From JACCUZ01 sp038246575 (lineage in GTDB: Bacteria > Actinomycetota > Actinomycetes > JACCUZ01): a stretch of DNA of 64,000 nucleotides. The stretch covers positions 31,597-95,596 of the forward strand of contig JBBRVU010000002.1 of the NCBI GenBank assembly GCA_038246575.1, written 5' to 3'. The notes under the pieces are model-generated. The model had not been told where the DNA came from, ran no database searches, and saw only the letters and a list, made by a program, of their open reading frames with translations. Every line of letters starts with the position of its first letter. Within the stretch, counting starts at the first letter, position 1. A program made the position numbers and the translations under genes. Below are positions 13,813 through 23,101 of the stretch, piece after piece.

Positions 13813-15378
13813 GTGACCTCCACCGCCACCACCTCACCGATCGACGACACGATCCCGCCGGTACCCAGCTCCACCGGCAGCCGGGCGGGCTTCGTGTTCG
13901 GGCCGCGGGAGACCCGCGGGTTGCTGCTTGGGCTGCGCGGCCCGCAGCTGGCCGCGATCCTGGGCGGCCTCGCCGCGGTGGCCGCCGGACTCAACCGCGG
14001 GCCGCTCGGTGTCCTGCTCGGCCTGGGGGTCGCCGCGTTCGCGGTGGTCGCGGCATTCTGGCCGGTGGCCGGTCGCACCGTGTTGGAGTGGGCGCCGGTC
14101 GCCCTGGGCTACGCCGCGCAGCGCGCGATCGGCCAGGCCAGCTACCGGCACCCGCTCACACCGGCCCCGGACCTGCCCGGCCCGCTCACCGCCCTGACGA
14201 TCCACGCCGTCCCGGTCCAGGGCCAGGCTGCGGGAACGGTGATCGGGGTCGTCGAGGATCGACGGCGCGGCACCCTGGGCGCGGTCGCCGCCGTCACCGG
14301 GGCGCAGGCACTGGCCCTGCTCGACCCCGCCGACGCCGACCGGCGGATCAGCGGGTGGGGCAGCGTGCTGGCCGGGTTGGCCCGGGACGGCTCGCCGGTC
14401 CGGGGGCTGCAGTGGGTGGCCCGCACCGTCCCCGACCCGGGCGGGGACCTGTCCCGGTTCTGGGCGCAGGCCAGCGCGTCGGGTCGGGCGGGGCTGCCGA
14501 CGGCCGCAGCGTCCTACCGGGCGCTCCTGGACACCCTGGGCGACACCGGGGGCGGCAGCGGGCTGTGGCGCCACGAGGTGTACGTCGCGGTGACGGTCGA
14601 CGCCCGCAGCGGCCAGCGGCGGCGCGCCCGCGGCGGTAGCCATCGCGACCCGTATGGCGTGCTGCTCCGGGAAGTCGCCGCGCTGCAGGACCGCCTCGCC
14701 CAGTGCGAGCTCGAGGTGGCCGGCTGGCTGCCCCCGCCCGCCCTGGCCCGGGTGCTGCGCGAGGCCTACGAACCCGCCGTCACCCGAGCCCGCGACGCCC
14801 GCGAACCCGAGCAGTCCGAACAGTTCGAGCAGATCGAGTCCGCGGTGGATCCGGCCGGCTGGGGGCCGATGGCCACCACCAACACCTGGACCTGTTTCCG
14901 CTCCGAGGACGCCTGGCACGCCACCTACTGGATCTGCGAGTGGCCCCGCAGCCCCGTCGGTGGGGACTTCCTCACCCCACTGCTCGCCGCCCCCTGCGCG
15001 TCCGGCGTGCGGCGCACCGTCAGCGTGCTCGCGGAGCCGGTCGACCCGCGCGCCGCCGCCCGGGCCACTGCGTCCGCCCGGACCGCGGAGGCCGCGAACC
15101 AGGCGCTGCGGGACCGGGTCGGGCAGCTCACCACCGAACGCACCCGCGCCGAGGCCGCCGACGTCGCCCGCCGCGAACGCGAACTGGTGCAAGGACACGG
15201 CGACTACCGCTTCCTCGGGCTGCTTACTGTCACAGCCCTCACCGCGCAGGCATTGGACGATGCGTGCGGGCAGGCCGAGCACGACGCGCACACCGCCGGG
15301 CTGGAGGTCCGCCGCCTCTACGGCGAGCAGGACCAGGCCTTCGCCGCCACTCTCCCCCTCGCCCGGGGCCTGCGATGA
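13813..15378 (+). CDS. SCO6880-family type IV secretion protein
   Basis: 521 residues from GTG 13813, two bases after the previous stop. The N-terminus has two hydrophobic segments (LAAILGGLAAVAAGLN, GVLLGLGVAAFAVVAAFWPV), as in the SCO6880 family; a cytoplasmic domain follows with FGPRETRGLLLGLRGPQL at the front and a coiled region near 420-470 (QALRDRVGQLTTERTRAEAADVARRERELV). In actinobacterial conjugative elements this family sits just before the VirB4-like ATPase and is regarded as its partner, covering the N-terminal half of VirB4. The gene order here agrees. No nucleotide-binding loop is visible in it. Confidence 0.85.
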   Translation: MTSTATTSPIDDTIPPVPSSTGSRAGFVFGPRETRGLLLGLRGPQLAAILGGLAAVAAGLNRGPLGVLLGLGVAAFAVVAAFWPVAGRTVLEWAPVALGYAAQRAIGQASYRHPLTPAPDLPGPLTALTIHAVPVQGQAAGTVIGVVEDRRRGTLGAVAAVTGAQALALLDPADADRRISGWGSVLAGLARDGSPVRGLQWVARTVPDPGGDLSRFWAQASASGRAGLPTAAASYRALLDTLGDTGGGSGLWRHEVYVAVTVDARSGQRRRARGGSHRDPYGVLLREVAALQDRLAQCELEVAGWLPPPALARVLREAYEPAVTRARDAREPEQSEQFEQIESAVDPAGWGPMATTNTWTCFRSEDAWHATYWICEWPRSPVGGDFLTPLLAAPCASGVRRTVSVLAEPVDPRAAARATASARTAEAANQALRDRVGQLTTERTRAEAADVARRERELVQGHGDYRFLGLLTVTALTAQALDDACGQAEHDAHTAGLEVRRLYGEQDQAFAATLPLARGLR

Positions 15379-15653
15379 CCGGCGCCAGCGACCGCGCCGG
15401 CAGGTGGCCCGTGGGCGCGGCGTCGGAGGACGCGGCCACCGCCACCGGCCGCGACGCGGTGGACAACGAGACGACGCAGCCCTGGGCGCGAGGAACCGGC
15501 TGCCCGGAGCTGGCGCTGCTGTTGGACCGGTTGACGGCCGAGCGCTACCGGGCCGTCCCGCCCCCACCGGGAACCTGCCCCGCCGTTCATCGGCCCGCGA
15601 CTCTCGGCCCGGACCCTGCCACCGGTGGGGCGGGGGGCGGCGGCGATGCGTGA
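15375..15653 (+). CDS. small linker protein between SCO6880-like and VirB4-like genes
   Basis: 92 residues from ATG 15375, overlapping the previous stop by four bases and the next gene's start by eight. I do not recognise a family. It is acidic in the first half, has a short predicted helix CPELALLLDRLTAERYRAV (residues ~50-68) and ends in a Pro/Gly-rich tail. Tight overlap on both sides argues that it is translated as part of the secretion operon, perhaps as an accessory that bridges the split VirB4 halves. Confidence 0.6.
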   Translation: MTGASDRAGRWPVGAASEDAATATGRDAVDNETTQPWARGTGCPELALLLDRLTAERYRAVPPPPGTCPAVHRPATLGPDPATGGAGGGGDA

Positions 15654-17061
15654 GCGCGGCCGGGTGCTGCGCCCGGCGCGGGTCCCGCGGCACCGGGGGA
15701 CCACCGCGTCGCTGCAGGCCGCCTACCCGTTCCTCACCGCACCCGGCCTGGCCGCGCGCCTCGGTGGGCGTGGGCTGTACGTGGGGCGGGACTGGCACGG
15801 CGGCGCGTTCAGCTTCGACCCGTTCGAGCTCTACGCCGCCGGGCTGCTCACCAACCCCAACCTGCTCGTCGTCGGGCAGGTCGGGTCCGGGAAGTCGGCG
15901 CTGGTCAAGACGCTGCTGTGGCGGGCGCTGGCGTTCGGCTACACCGCGTGGGTCGCCGATCCCAAGGGCGAGTACGGCGACCTCGCCGCCGCGGCCGGCG
16001 CGCCCGTGGTCCGCCTCGGCCCCGGCGAGCCCACCCGGCTCAACCCGCTGGACACCGACGAACCGCACCCGGCCGGCGCCGACACCGGCGACTCGGGTGA
16101 CGGCGGCGACGGCGGCACGGGTCAGGGGGATGGGCGGGTGCGTCTGGTGGCGGCGCTCGCGGCGACCGCGCTGGGCCGGGTACTGGCCCCGGTGGAGCAC
16201 GCCGCCACCGCCCTCGCCCTGCACGCAGTCATCCGCGGCGCCGGCGGGGCGGCGCCGGTGCTCCCGGACCTGGTCGAGGCGCTGCTCGCCCCGTCCAAGG
16301 ACGCGGCCGGCGCGGTCCGGATGACCGTCCCGCGCTTCGCCGACGCCACCCGCGACCTGGCGCTGGTGATGCGCCGGATGTGCGCCGGGGACCTGGCCGG
16401 CATGTTCGACGCACCCACCCGCCTCCCCGGGGACAGCCGCGGCGGCGACCGGTCGGTGCTCGACCCTGGTGCGCGGCTGGTGGTGCTGGACCTGTCCGCG
16501 GTGTACCGGGGCAACCGGGACGCGCTGCCGCTGGTGATGTGCACCGCCACCGCCTGGCTACAAGCCACCATCGCCCGCGCCGCCCAGGCCGGCGGTGACG
16601 GGACGCGCCGCTTCGTGGTGGTCGACGAGGCGTGGGCGCTGCTCAACCAGGAGCCCACCGCCCGCTGGCTGCAGGCCTCCTACAAGCTGGCCCGTGCCCA
16701 CGGCGTCGCCAACATCGCCGTCCTGCACCGGTTCTCCGACCTCGCCGCCGCCGGCGCGGCCGGCTCCGAGACCGCCGCGCTCGCCCGCGGGCTGCTCGCC
16801 GACGTCGGCACCCGCGTCGTCTACAACCAGCCCGCCTCCGAACTCACCGAGGCCCGAAGCGCGCTGGGCCTGACCGGCCCCGAGACCGAGCTGCTTCCGC
16901 ACCTGCCGCGCGGTCACGGGCTGTGGAAGCTCGGCACCCGGTCCTGGCTGGTCGAACACCACCGCTCGGAGACGGAGCGGGCGATGACCGACACCGACCA
17001 CGCCATGCGCGGCACCACCGGACCCGCAGCGACCGCGCCGACCGCAGGAGAACAGCGGTGA
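15646..17061 (+). CDS. VirB4-like conjugation ATPase
   Basis: 471 residues if started at ATG 15646; GTG 15625 is possible. Walker A is VVGQVGSGKSALVKTLL (about residues 73-89), followed by WVADPKGEYGDLA, which is characteristic of VirB4/TraC-type motor proteins, and Walker B RFVVVDEAWALLNQEPTARWLQ (about 321-342) with a later VLHRFSDL segment. It lacks the usual N-terminal half of VirB4, which the SCO6880-like protein probably supplies. It energises assembly or transfer through the channel at the cytoplasmic membrane. GTGA overlap with the following gene. Confidence 0.88.
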   Translation: MRERGRVLRPARVPRHRGTTASLQAAYPFLTAPGLAARLGGRGLYVGRDWHGGAFSFDPFELYAAGLLTNPNLLVVGQVGSGKSALVKTLLWRALAFGYTAWVADPKGEYGDLAAAAGAPVVRLGPGEPTRLNPLDTDEPHPAGADTGDSGDGGDGGTGQGDGRVRLVAALAATALGRVLAPVEHAATALALHAVIRGAGGAAPVLPDLVEALLAPSKDAAGAVRMTVPRFADATRDLALVMRRMCAGDLAGMFDAPTRLPGDSRGGDRSVLDPGARLVVLDLSAVYRGNRDALPLVMCTATAWLQATIARAAQAGGDGTRRFVVVDEAWALLNQEPTARWLQASYKLARAHGVANIAVLHRFSDLAAAGAAGSETAALARGLLADVGTRVVYNQPASELTEARSALGLTGPETELLPHLPRGHGLWKLGTRSWLVEHHRSETERAMTDTDHAMRGTTGPAATAPTAGEQR

Positions 17062-17639
17062 TCCCCGACCCCGGCGCGCCCGACCTGCCCGTGCCCGGCG
17101 ACCTCGACGCGGAACGGGCGGTGCTCGGGGCGATCCTGCTCAACCCGGCCGTCGCCGCCCAGCTCCTGCCGCTGCTCAGACCCGCCCACTTCTACCGGCC
17201 CTGGCACGGCCAGGTCCTCGAAGCCGCCCAGCACCTGCACACCGCCGGGGGACCGGTGGACCCGATCGCCGTGCACGCCGAGCTGCGCCGCCGCGGCCTG
17301 CACGGCGAACCAGGGCGCAGCAGCGGCGTCCTGCTCCACGACCTGCTCGCCGCCGTCCCGGTCACCACCTCGGGCGGGCACTACGCCCGGATCGTGCTCG
17401 AGCACGCCGCCCGTCGGCGCCTGGCCCAGGCCGGGGTCAAGCTCGTCCAGCTCGCCGCGAACCCGCACGGCGGGACCGGAGACCTCGACGAGGTGATGCG
17501 CGACGTGGTGCAGGAGATCGCGTGCGTCCGGGCCGCCGTCGACACCTACCACCACACCCCACCGCCGCTGGCATCCCGCGCACGGTCCGCGCGCGGGGAC
17601 GAAGGGCGTTCGCTGCGCTCCGTCGGACCCGACCGATGA
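17058..17639 (+). CDS. DnaB N-terminal-domain protein in the secretion operon
   Basis: 193 residues from GTG 17058, overlapping the VirB4-like stop. Residues ~8-110 resemble the DnaB helicase N-terminal domain: DLDAERAVLGAILLNPAVAAQLLPLLRPAHFYRPWHGQVLEAAQHLHTAGGPVDPIAVHAEL. There is no helicase (RecA-like) domain and no Walker motif. In DnaB this domain binds primase and holds the hexamer together, so a free copy might dock the host replisome or the element's helicase to the transfer machine. The C-terminal ~40 residues are basic and disordered. It overlaps the coupling-protein gene by four bases. Confidence 0.8.
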   Translation: MIPDPGAPDLPVPGDLDAERAVLGAILLNPAVAAQLLPLLRPAHFYRPWHGQVLEAAQHLHTAGGPVDPIAVHAELRRRGLHGEPGRSSGVLLHDLLAAVPVTTSGGHYARIVLEHAARRRLAQAGVKLVQLAANPHGGTGDLDEVMRDVVQEIACVRAAVDTYHHTPPPLASRARSARGDEGRSLRSVGPDR

Positions 17640-20125
17640 GCACCCGTCCCCGGCCGCGGCCCTCCCGGGTCGGCAGCGACCTGGACGACCTGCTCACCGG
17701 TTGGCTCCTCGGTGCCGTCGCGCTGCTCGGCGCCGCCGGCCTGGGCCTCTGGGCGGCCGGGCAGCTCGCCGCCCTGCTCGTCCACGGCGACTGGCCCGAC
17801 GTGCCGCCGGCCGCGGCCTTCGGCATCGCGACGGGGCTGCCCGCCCACCTCACCGACCCCGCGCAGGCGTGGCCGGTCACCGCCCGCGGCCAGGTCCCCG
17901 GACCGGTGGTGCTGTACGGGGTGCTGCTCGTACTGATGGTCGCCTTCGTCACCTCCGGCCTGTTTGCAGTCTCCGCATGGCGCCACCACCACGCCGGAGA
18001 CGCCCGTCTCGAACGGGACCGGTCACCGCTCTGGGCCCGGCCCACCCAGATTCGGGCGCTGCTCGTGCGCCACCCCGAACCGGGACGGGTCGTCCTGGGC
18101 CGGCTCGCCCGCCGCAGCCGTTGGCTGGTCGCCGCCGAAGCCCGCCGCTCCGTGCTGGTCGTGGCGCCCACCCAGGCCGGGAAGACCAGCCGCATCGTGG
18201 TGCCCACCGTGCTGCGCTGGACCGGGCCGATGCTGGTCACCTCGGTCAAGGCCGACGTGCTGCGGCTGACCCTCGCCGAACGCCGGCGCCGGGGCCCGGC
18301 GTACGTGTTCGACCCCACCGGCGCCACCACAAGTGGCGGCGCCGGGCACGGCATCAACCCCGGTGACGGCGAGGGCATCGACCCCGGCAACAGCGACGGC
18401 ATCGACGTGGCGATCCGGGCCGCAGCGGTCAAGTGGTCCCCGCTGCTGGCGTGCACCAGCTATCCCGACGCCGAGCGCACCGCCGCGTGGCTGATCGAGG
18501 CCGGCGGGGATCCGCGCGGGGAGAACGCCACCTTCTGGGAGTCCCTGGCTGCGAAGCTCCTGGCACCTTTGCTCTACGCCGCCGCCGGGACCGGCCGGTC
18601 GCTGCGCCACCTCGCTGCCTGGGTCGACCGGCGCGAGACCACCGAGATCACCGAAGCCCTCAGCTCCCTCGGCGACCTTGATGCTCTCGACGCGTGGGCC
18701 GCCAGCTGCGCGCGCGAGGAACGCCAGCGGGAATCCGTCTACGCCACCACCGAGGTGATCCTGCGCGCCTTCGCCTCGCCGTCGGCGCGCGCCGCCACCG
18801 ACATCACCGACGATGACCGCACCGCCGGCCGGGTCCTCGACGTCGGGCGTCTCCTCACGGAGCACGCCACCCTGTACCTGGTGGCGCCGGCGCACGAGCA
18901 GGGCCGGCTCCGGCCACTGTTCGAGTCCCTGGTGCAGGCCGTGCTGCGGGCCGCACAGGACACCTACGCCCGTACCGGTCGCCCGCTGGACCCGGCGCTG
19001 ATGGTGATGCTGGACGAGGCCGCGAACATCGCGCCGCTGCGCCAGCTCGCGACCTACGCCGCCACCGGCGCCGGGCAGGGCATCCAGATCTGCTCCGTGT
19101 GGCAGGACCTCGCCCAGGTCGAGGCCCTCTACGGGCGCCGCGCCGCGACCGTGATCAACGGGCACACCGCGCGGGTCTTCCTCGCCGGCTCCGCCGACCT
19201 CACCACCCTCGACGCGACCTCCCGCATGATCGGGGACCACCCCACCGATCGCCGGTCCCGCTCGACTGGTCCCGACGGCGGACGCAGCGTCTCCGAGCAC
19301 ACCGCCGACACCCGGCTCGCGCCGGTGGAGTACCTGCGCCAGCTCCCACCGGACACGGCCGTCGTCCTCTACGGCCGGGCGCCGGTCATCCGGCTCACCA
19401 CCACCCCCTGGTACGCCGACCCTGCTCTGCGCCGCCTGGTCGACCCGATCGCGGCGGCCGAGTCCGACGGAACAGCCAGCACCTCGACTCGCTCGCTGCG
19501 GCGGCGGCACGTCAGGCGATCCGAGGGTGCGACTCGTCGTCCCCAGGGCGACGGGTATCCACAGATCCACAATCAGCCAACCGCAGCCGTAACGGCCGCG
19601 TCAGGCTCGTCACCGGAGAGCCCAGCAGTAGCGCGCGAGCAGACCAGCGAACCAGCCCTGCCCGCCACCGAGGAATGGAGCACCGTCGTGAACCACGTCG
19701 CCACATCTGAGCTCACCAGACGCCTCGCCGCAGCGGAGTCACCGTTAGACGTGGTGGCGTTGGCCTGGCAGGCCGCTGACCACGGCGAGACCGTCGCGCT
19801 GGCTCTGTCGCGCACCGGCTCCACCGACGACATCCCGGCCTACCTGACCGCCGCCGATGCCTTCGCCAGCCTCCGCACCGACCTTGACGACCACGTCCAC
19901 GGCGCACAAGCGACCCCTGTACCCGCGCTCGACAACTCCCAGCAGTCACCGGATGAGCTGGCGATGGCCGAGACCGCCCTTGCGGAGCTCGCCCGGACCC
20001 TCATCGTTGCCCTCAGCGACACCGCTCGAGCCTGCGGTGATCCTGACCTGGCGCGCGCCTGCTCCCAAGGCGCCCTCTCCGCCGCCGACGCGGCCGAGGC
20101 CACCACCCGCACGAGCACCCCGTGA
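17636..20125 (+). CDS. VirD4/TraG-like coupling protein
   Basis: 829 residues from ATG 17636. Two N-terminal membrane segments (~25-48, WLLGAVALLGAAGLGLWAAGQL; ~90-112, PVVLYGVLLVLMVAFVTSGLFAV), then the motor domain with Walker A VVAPTQAGKTSRIVVPTVL (~178-196), TSVKADVL, AYVFDPTG, and Walker B LMVMLDEAANIAPLRQLATYAATGAGQGIQI (~455). The C-terminal 200 residues form an acidic, Ala-rich tail likely to contact other transfer proteins. This ATPase links the relaxase-DNA complex to the channel. A short GDGEGIDPGNSDGIDVAI insertion follows the first core strands. Confidence 0.92.
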   Translation: MSTRPRPRPSRVGSDLDDLLTGWLLGAVALLGAAGLGLWAAGQLAALLVHGDWPDVPPAAAFGIATGLPAHLTDPAQAWPVTARGQVPGPVVLYGVLLVLMVAFVTSGLFAVSAWRHHHAGDARLERDRSPLWARPTQIRALLVRHPEPGRVVLGRLARRSRWLVAAEARRSVLVVAPTQAGKTSRIVVPTVLRWTGPMLVTSVKADVLRLTLAERRRRGPAYVFDPTGATTSGGAGHGINPGDGEGIDPGNSDGIDVAIRAAAVKWSPLLACTSYPDAERTAAWLIEAGGDPRGENATFWESLAAKLLAPLLYAAAGTGRSLRHLAAWVDRRETTEITEALSSLGDLDALDAWAASCAREERQRESVYATTEVILRAFASPSARAATDITDDDRTAGRVLDVGRLLTEHATLYLVAPAHEQGRLRPLFESLVQAVLRAAQDTYARTGRPLDPALMVMLDEAANIAPLRQLATYAATGAGQGIQICSVWQDLAQVEALYGRRAATVINGHTARVFLAGSADLTTLDATSRMIGDHPTDRRSRSTGPDGGRSVSEHTADTRLAPVEYLRQLPPDTAVVLYGRAPVIRLTTTPWYADPALRRLVDPIAAAESDGTASTSTRSLRRRHVRRSEGATRRPQGDGYPQIHNQPTAAVTAASGSSPESPAVAREQTSEPALPATEEWSTVVNHVATSELTRRLAAAESPLDVVALAWQAADHGETVALALSRTGSTDDIPAYLTAADAFASLRTDLDDHVHGAQATPVPALDNSQQSPDELAMAETALAELARTLIVALSDTARACGDPDLARACSQGALSAADAAEATTRTSTP

Positions 20126-21630
20126 CCACCTTCGGCGAGCTCACCACCCTCGCCGCACGGCACCTCGACGCCGCAAACCGCAGCGACACCGCCAGGCTCA
20201 CCGACGCGGAATCGGTCGCCGCCCTGGCGGCCCTGTCGAAGTGTCTGAGTTCCTGCCAGCTGCTCTGGCGAACCGTCGACCGGCCCGACCGCCGTTTCTG
20301 TGACCCCGACCCCGCCTGGCAACGCGCCGGAGGGCGACTCGACCGGGGACTGACCGATGCGATCCGCCACCTGCACCGCGCCACACCCACCGCTGCGCGC
20401 GATCCGCAGACGGCCACAGCGGCTCGCCTGCATGCGGCGTCGGTCGCCATCGGAGCCAGCCATGACCTGCTCGCGACGCACAGCGACACCCTGTCCACCG
20501 GGCGGCTGGACCGGACCGGCTTCGCCGCTGTCATCGACAGCCCGGCCGGGCGCCGCGCGCTGGCTAAAGTCATCGTTGCTCACCTCCGGAGACTGACGGC
20601 AGTCGCCGAGCTGGTGGGCGGCAACTCGCAAGTCCAGCGGCCCACCCGTGAGGCGGCTCTGCGGGCCAGTGACGTCCTGCACGAGGCGCAGCGCGCAATC
20701 CGCACCGCTGGGGTCCTGGTCCGACCCGAGCGTGAGCTCCTGCCCGCGGTACCGCTGCTGTCCCCACTGCGGCTGTCACCGGTGCGGAATGGGGAGCCAT
20801 CGGAGGTGTTGCTGCGCGAGGCGATCCGGGGTGCCGAACGGCTCCATCGCGTGGCCCGCGAGGAGGTCCAGACCGGGCACCTCGCCCGATACACCCCCGG
20901 GTCGATGGCCACCGTCGCGGTGGCCATGTCCACCGCGCAGTTGGCTACCGCGCAGGCGTTCCGGCAGCTCCGAACACGCGCCACGAACCTCGTTGACGAA
21001 CCGGCCGGTACCCGGTTTGACGCTCACTTGCAGGAAGCGGCCGATACGGCCGAGCAAGCCGGTCACGCCTGGGCCGAGGTCCGCATCAGATGGCAAGGCA
21101 TTCGCGCCGCGAGGGAAGACGGGCCAGCCGACGCGATCCGCCGCGAAGCCACCGACCTCACCACTCGCATCGGCAGGCTCGTCCACACCGACCCGGCATG
21201 GCTGCCGCGACTCGACGCGAACAAGGACCTGCGGCCCGGCGCCGAGTTGGCGCCCGATGCGACCGCGTTCTGGAACCTCCTCGGCGGCCTTAGGCAGCTC
21301 AGCGCACTGGCCGCCGACATCGCCGTAGATCACGTCGACCTCACCCACGCTCTGCAAGCACGCGATCTTCTCCTCGTCAGAACATCCACCCTCCCTGCCG
21401 AGTACGACATTGCCCGTCCGTGGGCCAGCGCCCCCAGCCGCGTAGTGCAGAAACTCGCGTCCGTCCAGCACCACGCCACCGCGACCACCCGCCTGTCGTG
21501 GACGACGGCCGTGGCCCTCACGGAGCTGGCGCCCCGTGAGCACCGCGACCTCGCCCGTGTCACGCTCGAGGGACGACGCCTTGCGCCCACCGCCGATATG
21601 CGCGCCGTCGAGAGCGGCCGTTACCGCTGA
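20122..21630 (+). CDS. large helical protein of unknown function, last gene of the secretion operon
   Basis: 502 residues from GTG 20122, overlapping the coupling-protein stop. No domain is recognised. The sequence is almost wholly alpha-helical, rich in Ala, Arg and Thr, with no membrane segment, signal peptide or nucleotide motif; a cysteine pair occurs near residue 42. Its fixed place after the coupling protein and its lack of catalytic motifs suggest an adaptor, for example one that brings substrate DNA or the relaxase to the coupling protein. Confidence 0.65.
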   Translation: MTTFGELTTLAARHLDAANRSDTARLTDAESVAALAALSKCLSSCQLLWRTVDRPDRRFCDPDPAWQRAGGRLDRGLTDAIRHLHRATPTAARDPQTATAARLHAASVAIGASHDLLATHSDTLSTGRLDRTGFAAVIDSPAGRRALAKVIVAHLRRLTAVAELVGGNSQVQRPTREAALRASDVLHEAQRAIRTAGVLVRPERELLPAVPLLSPLRLSPVRNGEPSEVLLREAIRGAERLHRVAREEVQTGHLARYTPGSMATVAVAMSTAQLATAQAFRQLRTRATNLVDEPAGTRFDAHLQEAADTAEQAGHAWAEVRIRWQGIRAAREDGPADAIRREATDLTTRIGRLVHTDPAWLPRLDANKDLRPGAELAPDATAFWNLLGGLRQLSALAADIAVDHVDLTHALQARDLLLVRTSTLPAEYDIARPWASAPSRVVQKLASVQHHATATTRLSWTTAVALTELAPREHRDLARVTLEGRRLAPTADMRAVESGRYR

Positions 21631-22392
21631 AATTCGCAGACGGCGCCGCCCAAACTCCGCGGGCGGTCCGGGTGGCCGGCGGGGGAACTTTCGATCTTCC
21701 GATTTTCAGTGCCGGTCGAGGGGTCCGGAGGCGTCCATCGACGTAGATCAACAGGGCCCTGACCTGCGGTTTTGCTAAACGATCTTCCGGAGCCGTTCGC
21801 CGGAATCCGACGCTGTTGTTAGCAAAGTGTTAGCAAGATAGCGGGATCGAGAGAATCTCGTGGTTACTGCCAGTGACACAGAGACGCGTATCGGACGACC
21901 GCTTGCGGTGTCCGCTTAGGTGAGGTTGTTCACATCCTGCTCCTCGACCGGATGGACGAGCCGGACGTCGATCGACATTCGTTGTCCGGGCTGGCGCAGA
22001 GGCGTCGAGTTTGGTCGACAGTCCGCGCTGCATGACTTTGGGTCGCCAACCCCGTGCCGCGGCAAGCCCGTCTTCGCCGTCGTGCGGCCCTTTCGGGATT
22101 GGGCGAGCTCGTCGAGCTCGCACGAAGCACGCAGGCGGCTTCGTCCAAGCAGCCGATGGCGGATGTCGCCGCGACGATAGGGACGCCGTCCTGGGGACGT
22201 CCGACTTCTCACGAATGTCGCGAAGCCCGATCGGCGAATCGTGCGCGAGCAGGACTGACGGCGACCTCGCGACGCACGCCCAGTCTGTCGCCCCGCCAGG
22301 GGCTCGTGGACGAGCTTCTGCGGTTAGCGGAACCTCCCTTTCCAAGGTGCAAGCCTCAACGTGCCCAGGTCGTCGGCCTATTCGCCGCTCCA
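21631..22392. other. gene-poor stretch after the transfer operon
   Basis: I find no convincing gene. Open frames exist on both strands, but none shows a recognisable protein. The stretch begins with a weak hairpin (CCGCCC at 21646-21651 pairing with GGGCGG at 21661-21666) shortly after the operon stop. Two copies of GTTAGCAA occur at about 21817-21838. It separates the transfer and defence regions and is probably eroded DNA. Confidence 0.5.
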
Positions 22393-22900
22393 CCAGTGCC
22401 ACTTGCCGTAGCCGTCCGGCCGACGCTCCGGTGGCGGTATGAGTGCTCGGCTCAGGTCGGGCCGCTCCTGGACGCGCGTCACCTGGACGGGCGGGGACGA
22501 GGCGTGCGGCGGGGCAGACGTGCCGTCATCGGTCCTGACAGGAGCCGGAGGTTGGTGGCGAGGGGAAAAAACCAGTCCTCGCCGACGAGTGTGACCCCGA
22601 TAAGCCGGTTTTCTGTGCGTAGCCGGGTTGGTCAGCCTGACATTCTCGGTACCTGTCGTTGCTCACGACGACAGCACTTGCTTTCGACGAGATGTCCAGG
22701 ATGACGGCATCGCCGGCACCAACGCTTCCAGCCGGTGCGACGATGATCTTGCGGCGCCGAATGTCTTCACGCATCTCGATGGCCTCAACCTTCTCGAGTC
22801 GATGTTCGAGATTGGCGCTGGCCGCCACGTGCGGCATCTGGAAGAATGTTCACAGTCCCGCTCCAACTGCTCTGCGCAGCCAGCAGGACCTCGCTAGCTG
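22393..22900 (-). pseudogene. decayed NYN/PIN-type ribonuclease gene
   Basis: On the minus strand the frame ending near 22628 reads GDAVILDISSKASAVVVSNDRYREC, close to the end of NYN (Zc3h12a-type) nuclease domains, where an Asp and the SNDRYR motif are conserved. The continuation, TENRLIGVTLVGEDWFFPL, is in another frame (break near 22618-22632), and a further frame change leads to ERRPDGYGKWHWWSGE and a stop near 22396. The order of the three pieces and their protein-like quality argue for one gene with at least two frameshifts. The N-terminus is not recognisable. Confidence 0.5.
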
Positions 22901-23089
22901 AACCATCGGCCCCGCACGCAACGCGTGAGGGGCCGACTGCGTGGCTCGGGGCACGATGCGGGCCCACACTGCCTAAGCGCGACAACGCTTTGTCGAGGGT
23001 CCGGCCGCGGCAGGTGCTCGGCTCCTCCTCACTCCCACCATGCGCCGCCAGATCCGGCGAAACCGGGAAATACCCGCAACGACTCGCAC

Positions 23090-23095
23090 TAGCCT
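23090..23095 (+). promoter_or_regulatory. -10 box (TAGCCT) of the type III-like defence operon, leaderless
   Basis: TAGCCT ends seven bases before the ATG at 23102, so transcription would start at or next to the start codon. No ribosome site precedes the ATG, in line with a leaderless transcript, which is common in actinomycetes. Confidence 0.5.
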
Positions 23096-23101
23096 GACCG
23101 T

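Noticed and set aside
13834..16224. Long open frame (796 codons) on the minus strand
   Set aside because: Antisense to the SCO6880-like and VirB4-like genes, with no recognisable motif.
21646..21666. Hairpin after the transfer operon as a terminator
   Set aside because: The stem is only six pairs and no T run follows; too weak to annotate.
22054..22704. Open frame of 216 codons on the plus strand
   Set aside because: No family resemblance, and the opposite strand shows NYN-type protein pieces over part of it.
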